Assembly: GCF_011516945.1 (NCBI RefSeq)
Contig: NZ_WOTH01000005.1
Span: forward strand, 62,001-126,000
From: Acetobacter estunensis
GTDB taxonomy: Bacteria > Pseudomonadota > Alphaproteobacteria > Acetobacterales > Acetobacteraceae
Length of the DNA: 64,000 nucleotides
Direction: 5' to 3'
The notes beneath the pieces are model-generated. The model ran no database searches and was not told the DNA's origin. It worked only from the letters and a program-made list of their open reading frames with translations. The position numbers and the translations under genes were made by a program. Positions 61,342 through 64,000 of this stretch are shown piece after piece (position 1 is the first letter of the stretch; every line of letters starts with the position of its first letter).

Positions 61342-62979
61342 TCAGCGGGCAGGCGTGGTGGGAGAAGGCGCTTGGGGTGGATAGACCCGGTGCGGCAGGA
61401 TGAGATTCATGACGGCGTAGCCAAGGCAGACCCAGATCAGCAGGTAGTAGATGTCGTTGAGCGCCAGCACGAGGGACTGCTCGTGCACATAGGTGTGGAA
61501 CACCTGCAGCGAATTGCGCGCGACATGGGCACTGTCAGGCGATGTTGCGGAAAGCTGCTGGTTGATCGGGTCGCCCATGCCGGCAAAGGCGAGTTGGTGC
61601 GTGCCGTGGTGATCAAGCAGCATGGTGGAGTGATACTGCTCGCGACGGCGGCTCAGGGCTGAGAACAGGGCGAAGGCGACGGCATTGGCCAGTCCCTTGA
61701 GCATGTTCACCATGCCCGAGATGAACGGACCATCGGCGGGACCCATGGCCATTGTCGCCAGCATGAGTGTGGGGATGACGGTCATGGGTTGCCCGAAGAC
61801 CTGCAGGATCTGGAGCGGATAGAAATTGTCGCGCACCCAGTCCACGGTCAGCCATGTGCCGAGCCATGCGGAGGCGGCCAGACACAGCATTCCGCCGGCC
61901 AGCACAAAGCGACAGTCCACGCGCCGCGAGTTGCAGATGGCGGCAATCAGGGGGAGCATGACGAGTTGCGGCAGCGCCACCACCAGCGACACGGGAGCCG
62001 CCTGAATGGGGCGGTAGCCACGCACGCCTTCGAGATATGTGGCGGGAATGTCGCCCATCATCGCACAGATGGCGAGGATGCCCACAAGCGACAGCAGGGA
62101 TGCCTGAATATTGCGCGACCGCCAGTATTGAATGCGGAAATACGGGCTTGGGTGAAACGCCTCGTTGATGACGAAGACGATGAACGCAGCGCCTCCCCAA
62201 AAGGCGAGGTCTGTAATGACGGAGGAGCGGAACCAGTCCAGCCGGTCTCCCTGATACAGCACGATGACGAGCGAGCAGATGGCCGGCAGACCCACGAGAA
62301 TACCCAGCCAGTTGAACTTCTCGAAGCGCTCGAAATGCATCGGATCGCGTGGCAGGCCGTAGGCCATCATCGCAATGGCGAGGGCCGCCGTGGGGATGAT
62401 TTCCCAGTAAAGCCAGTGCCAGCCGACATGCTCGAACCAGAACGCTTCCAGTGGCAGGCCGAGATTGGGGCCGAAGGTCGCGCTCATGGCGTAGCCACCG
62501 ATGCCGAACACGCGGATCTGGGGTGGCAGATATTTCAGCATGACCGTCATCAGCACGGGCGGAAGGCAGCCCCCCGCCAACCCCTGAAAGGCGCGCAGGA
62601 TGCACAGGGAGGTCACGTCCGGCATGAAGGGCGCGGGGATGGAGAACAGCGCCAGCGCTGCCGTCATGAAGATGGAAAAGCGATAGATCGAGAACGTCAT
62701 GTAGAACCACGGCGTGAAGGCCATGGCCGCGATGTTGAACGCCTCATAGATGGCGATCACCCATGTGCCTTCATCGTGCCCGATGTGCATGGCGCCCCGG
62801 ATATCGGACAGACCGATCTCGGTGACGTGCTCGTTGAAGCCTGCGACATGCACCGCCAGCAACATGCCCAGACAGCCGATGACGGTCCGCAGGCCGAAAG
62901 GCGGAATATAGGAAGGCCGTGGCGGCGAGGCATGGATGACCGGCGCACCGACTGCCTGTGGAAGAGCGGCAGTTGTCAT
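61342..62979 (-). CDS. EmrB-like DHA2 family MFS drug exporter
   Basis: 545 residues from ATG 62979 (TTG 62988 three codons earlier is possible). Fourteen membrane segments; conserved strings include EGTWVIAIYEAFNIAAMAFT, LCILRAFQGLAGGCLPPVLM, and FGIGGYAMSATFGPNLGLPL (motif C-like, marking antiporters). EmrB-type partner of the EmrA and NodT proteins downstream, so a full tripartite pump. Divergent LysR gene lies 120 bases away. Confidence 0.92.
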   Translation of the reverse strand: MTTAALPQAVGAPVIHASPPRPSYIPPFGLRTVIGCLGMLLAVHVAGFNEHVTEIGLSDIRGAMHIGHDEGTWVIAIYEAFNIAAMAFTPWFYMTFSIYRFSIFMTAALALFSIPAPFMPDVTSLCILRAFQGLAGGCLPPVLMTVMLKYLPPQIRVFGIGGYAMSATFGPNLGLPLEAFWFEHVGWHWLYWEIIPTAALAIAMMAYGLPRDPMHFERFEKFNWLGILVGLPAICSLVIVLYQGDRLDWFRSSVITDLAFWGGAAFIVFVINEAFHPSPYFRIQYWRSRNIQASLLSLVGILAICAMMGDIPATYLEGVRGYRPIQAAPVSLVVALPQLVMLPLIAAICNSRRVDCRFVLAGGMLCLAASAWLGTWLTVDWVRDNFYPLQILQVFGQPMTVIPTLMLATMAMGPADGPFISGMVNMLKGLANAVAFALFSALSRRREQYHSTMLLDHHGTHQLAFAGMGDPINQQLSATSPDSAHVARNSLQVFHTYVHEQSLVLALNDIYYLLIWVCLGYAVMNLILPHRVYPPQAPSPTTPAR

Positions 62980-63099
62980 GCCGGACAATGAGCCGCAGGA
63001 AACAGGACCGGACAACCCCTGTTTCCGATAGGTAACGATTCCACTTTTCGGAATGGTTTGTGCTGGTTCCTGCGCTGGGTGGAGTATAAAATCGCAGCC

Positions 63100-64000
63100 A
63101 TGCGTGGCTATGATCTGGACCTTCTGCGTTACCTTCAGGTGTTGATCGAGGAGGAAAGCGTCTCCGCCGCCGCCCGCAGACTCAAGACGAGCGAGCCTGC
63201 GATGAGTCGTCACCTCGCCAAGCTGCGTGTGGTGTTTGCCGATCCGATCCTTGTGCAGTCAGGACGGCGGATGACGGCTTCTTCCTTCGCCGCAGGCATT
63301 CTTGCTCGCGTGCAGGAGGTGGTGCGGGCCGCCGATGGGCTGATCGAGACGCAGGCTCTGGCCGATCTGGCCAATATGGAGCCGAGTTTCACCATCCGCG
63401 CGAACGATCTCATCGTGGCGTCACTCGGGCTGCCGTTACTGCTGGCGCTGCGCAAGGATTGTCCGAAATGCGAGGTGATTTTTGCGCCCGAAGTGGACGA
63501 TCCGGCGTCCGATCCTCTGCGGCAGGACAGTATCGACCTTTATATCGGCGCGACCGATGTGATGAAGCCCGAGATCCGCCGTCAGACGCTGTTTCGGGAC
63601 CGGATGCGCGGGTTGGTGCGTAAGGATCATCCGATCCTCGACCAGCCTGTCACGCCGGAAACCATGGTACGGTATGAATATATCAGCGTCTCGCGGCGGC
63701 GCAGGGCGCGGGGGCCGATCGACTGGGCGCTGCGCGACCATCATGGCCTGACGCGCCGGATCGCGATGGTGGTGCCGAACTATCACGCCATGGTCGAGAG
63801 CATGAAAGACACGGATCTGATCCTTGCCGTGCCGGGCGTCGTGCTGGAGCATATCTCGATGGAGGCGCTCGGTCTGGCCGCCTTCGAGTTTCCTCTTTCG
63901 CTGCCTTATGTCGAGGCGTTTCAGGCATGGCATCCGCGACGCGACACGGACCCGGTGCATCGCTGGCTGCGTGAGACGCTCTTTCGCGTTTCCCGACAGG
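63100..64000 (+). CDS. LysR-family regulator, C-terminus outside the window
   Basis: 300 codons are in view, starting MRGYDLDLLRYLQVLIEEES; the helix-turn-helix follows (VSAAARRLKTSEPAMSRHLA, KLRVVFADPILVQSGRRMTA). The effector domain is intact as far as it goes (FTIRANDLIVASLGLPLLLA and VRKDHPILDQPVTPETMVRY) and the frame has no stop before base 64000. Divergent from the emrB-emrA-nodT-pirin operon, so it most likely controls that pump. Effector unknown. Confidence 0.9.
   Translation, partial: MRGYDLDLLRYLQVLIEEESVSAAARRLKTSEPAMSRHLAKLRVVFADPILVQSGRRMTASSFAAGILARVQEVVRAADGLIETQALADLANMEPSFTIRANDLIVASLGLPLLLALRKDCPKCEVIFAPEVDDPASDPLRQDSIDLYIGATDVMKPEIRRQTLFRDRMRGLVRKDHPILDQPVTPETMVRYEYISVSRRRRARGPIDWALRDHHGLTRRIAMVVPNYHAMVESMKDTDLILAVPGVVLEHISMEALGLAAFEFPLSLPYVEAFQAWHPRRDTDPVHRWLRETLFRVSRQ

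Overview
This 64 kb, GC-rich window is bacterial chromosome, most likely from an alphaproteobacterium of the Acetobacteraceae (acetic acid bacteria). The evidence is gene order rather than a marker sequence: zapA - 6S RNA - formyltetrahydrofolate cyclo-ligase, recG - sdhE - mfd, kdsB - prephenate dehydratase and dapA - smpB are arrangements or neighbours usual in this class. I see no rRNA, tRNA, CRISPR array, insertion sequence or prophage. Almost the whole window is housekeeping and metabolic DNA, with a few accessory stretches marked by AT-rich flanks.

Layout. 1-2.6 kb, minus strand: a Rieske oxygenase, a GNAT-MutT fusion and the first codons of a CinA-like protein. 2.9-6.4 kb: a DUF815 ATPase, yajC, then a three-gene overlapping cassette (DUF3649, PepSY membrane protein, DUF3325) of the type tied to siderophore-iron reduction. 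6.6-12.8 kb: a secreted YfdX protein with a PATSA repeat, a frameshifted flavin reductase-like gene, murJ, small ORFs, a Nudix-like protein, a secreted EEP-fold phosphatase/nuclease and a beta-carbonic anhydrase. 13.2-16.9 kb: an NrtR-like regulator and a strongly diverged NadB-like flavoprotein, then a ThiE-like protein. 17-29.5 kb: cell division (zapA), 6S RNA, folate, YmdB-type phosphodiesterase, glycosyltransferase-like protein, thioesterase, TonB, ComM, serA, hisN-type phosphatase, cytochrome c, kdsB, pheA, dapA and smpB.

29.6-39.7 kb: a double cold-shock-domain protein, LpxR-like lipid A deacylase, a GGDEF(degenerate)-EAL phosphodiesterase, recG, sdhE and mfd. 40-44.7 kb: an unknown secreted protein, CDP-diacylglycerol pyrophosphatase, and a possible catabolic group (ornithine cyclodeaminase-like, nitrilase-family amidase, APC permease). 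44.9-49 kb: a copper P-type ATPase with a CsoR-like operator, an AI-2E family transporter and an acidic small protein.

49.0-50.1 kb is the most unusual spot: a gene for a double-glycine-leader peptide whose predicted mature part is extremely rich in Gly, Trp and Cys, facing a small Ser-rich protein, with no exporter or modifying enzyme nearby. 50.2-55.4 kb is a 2-methylcitrate operon (prpD-prpC-prpB) with its divergent ScfR/PrpR-type regulator. 55.4-64 kb carries two solo transporters and a tripartite EmrAB-NodT efflux operon ending in a pirin-like gene, with a divergent LysR regulator running off the window end.

Start codons were chosen by ribosome binding sites and overlaps read from the sequence; family assignments rest on motifs and recall, not on a database search.
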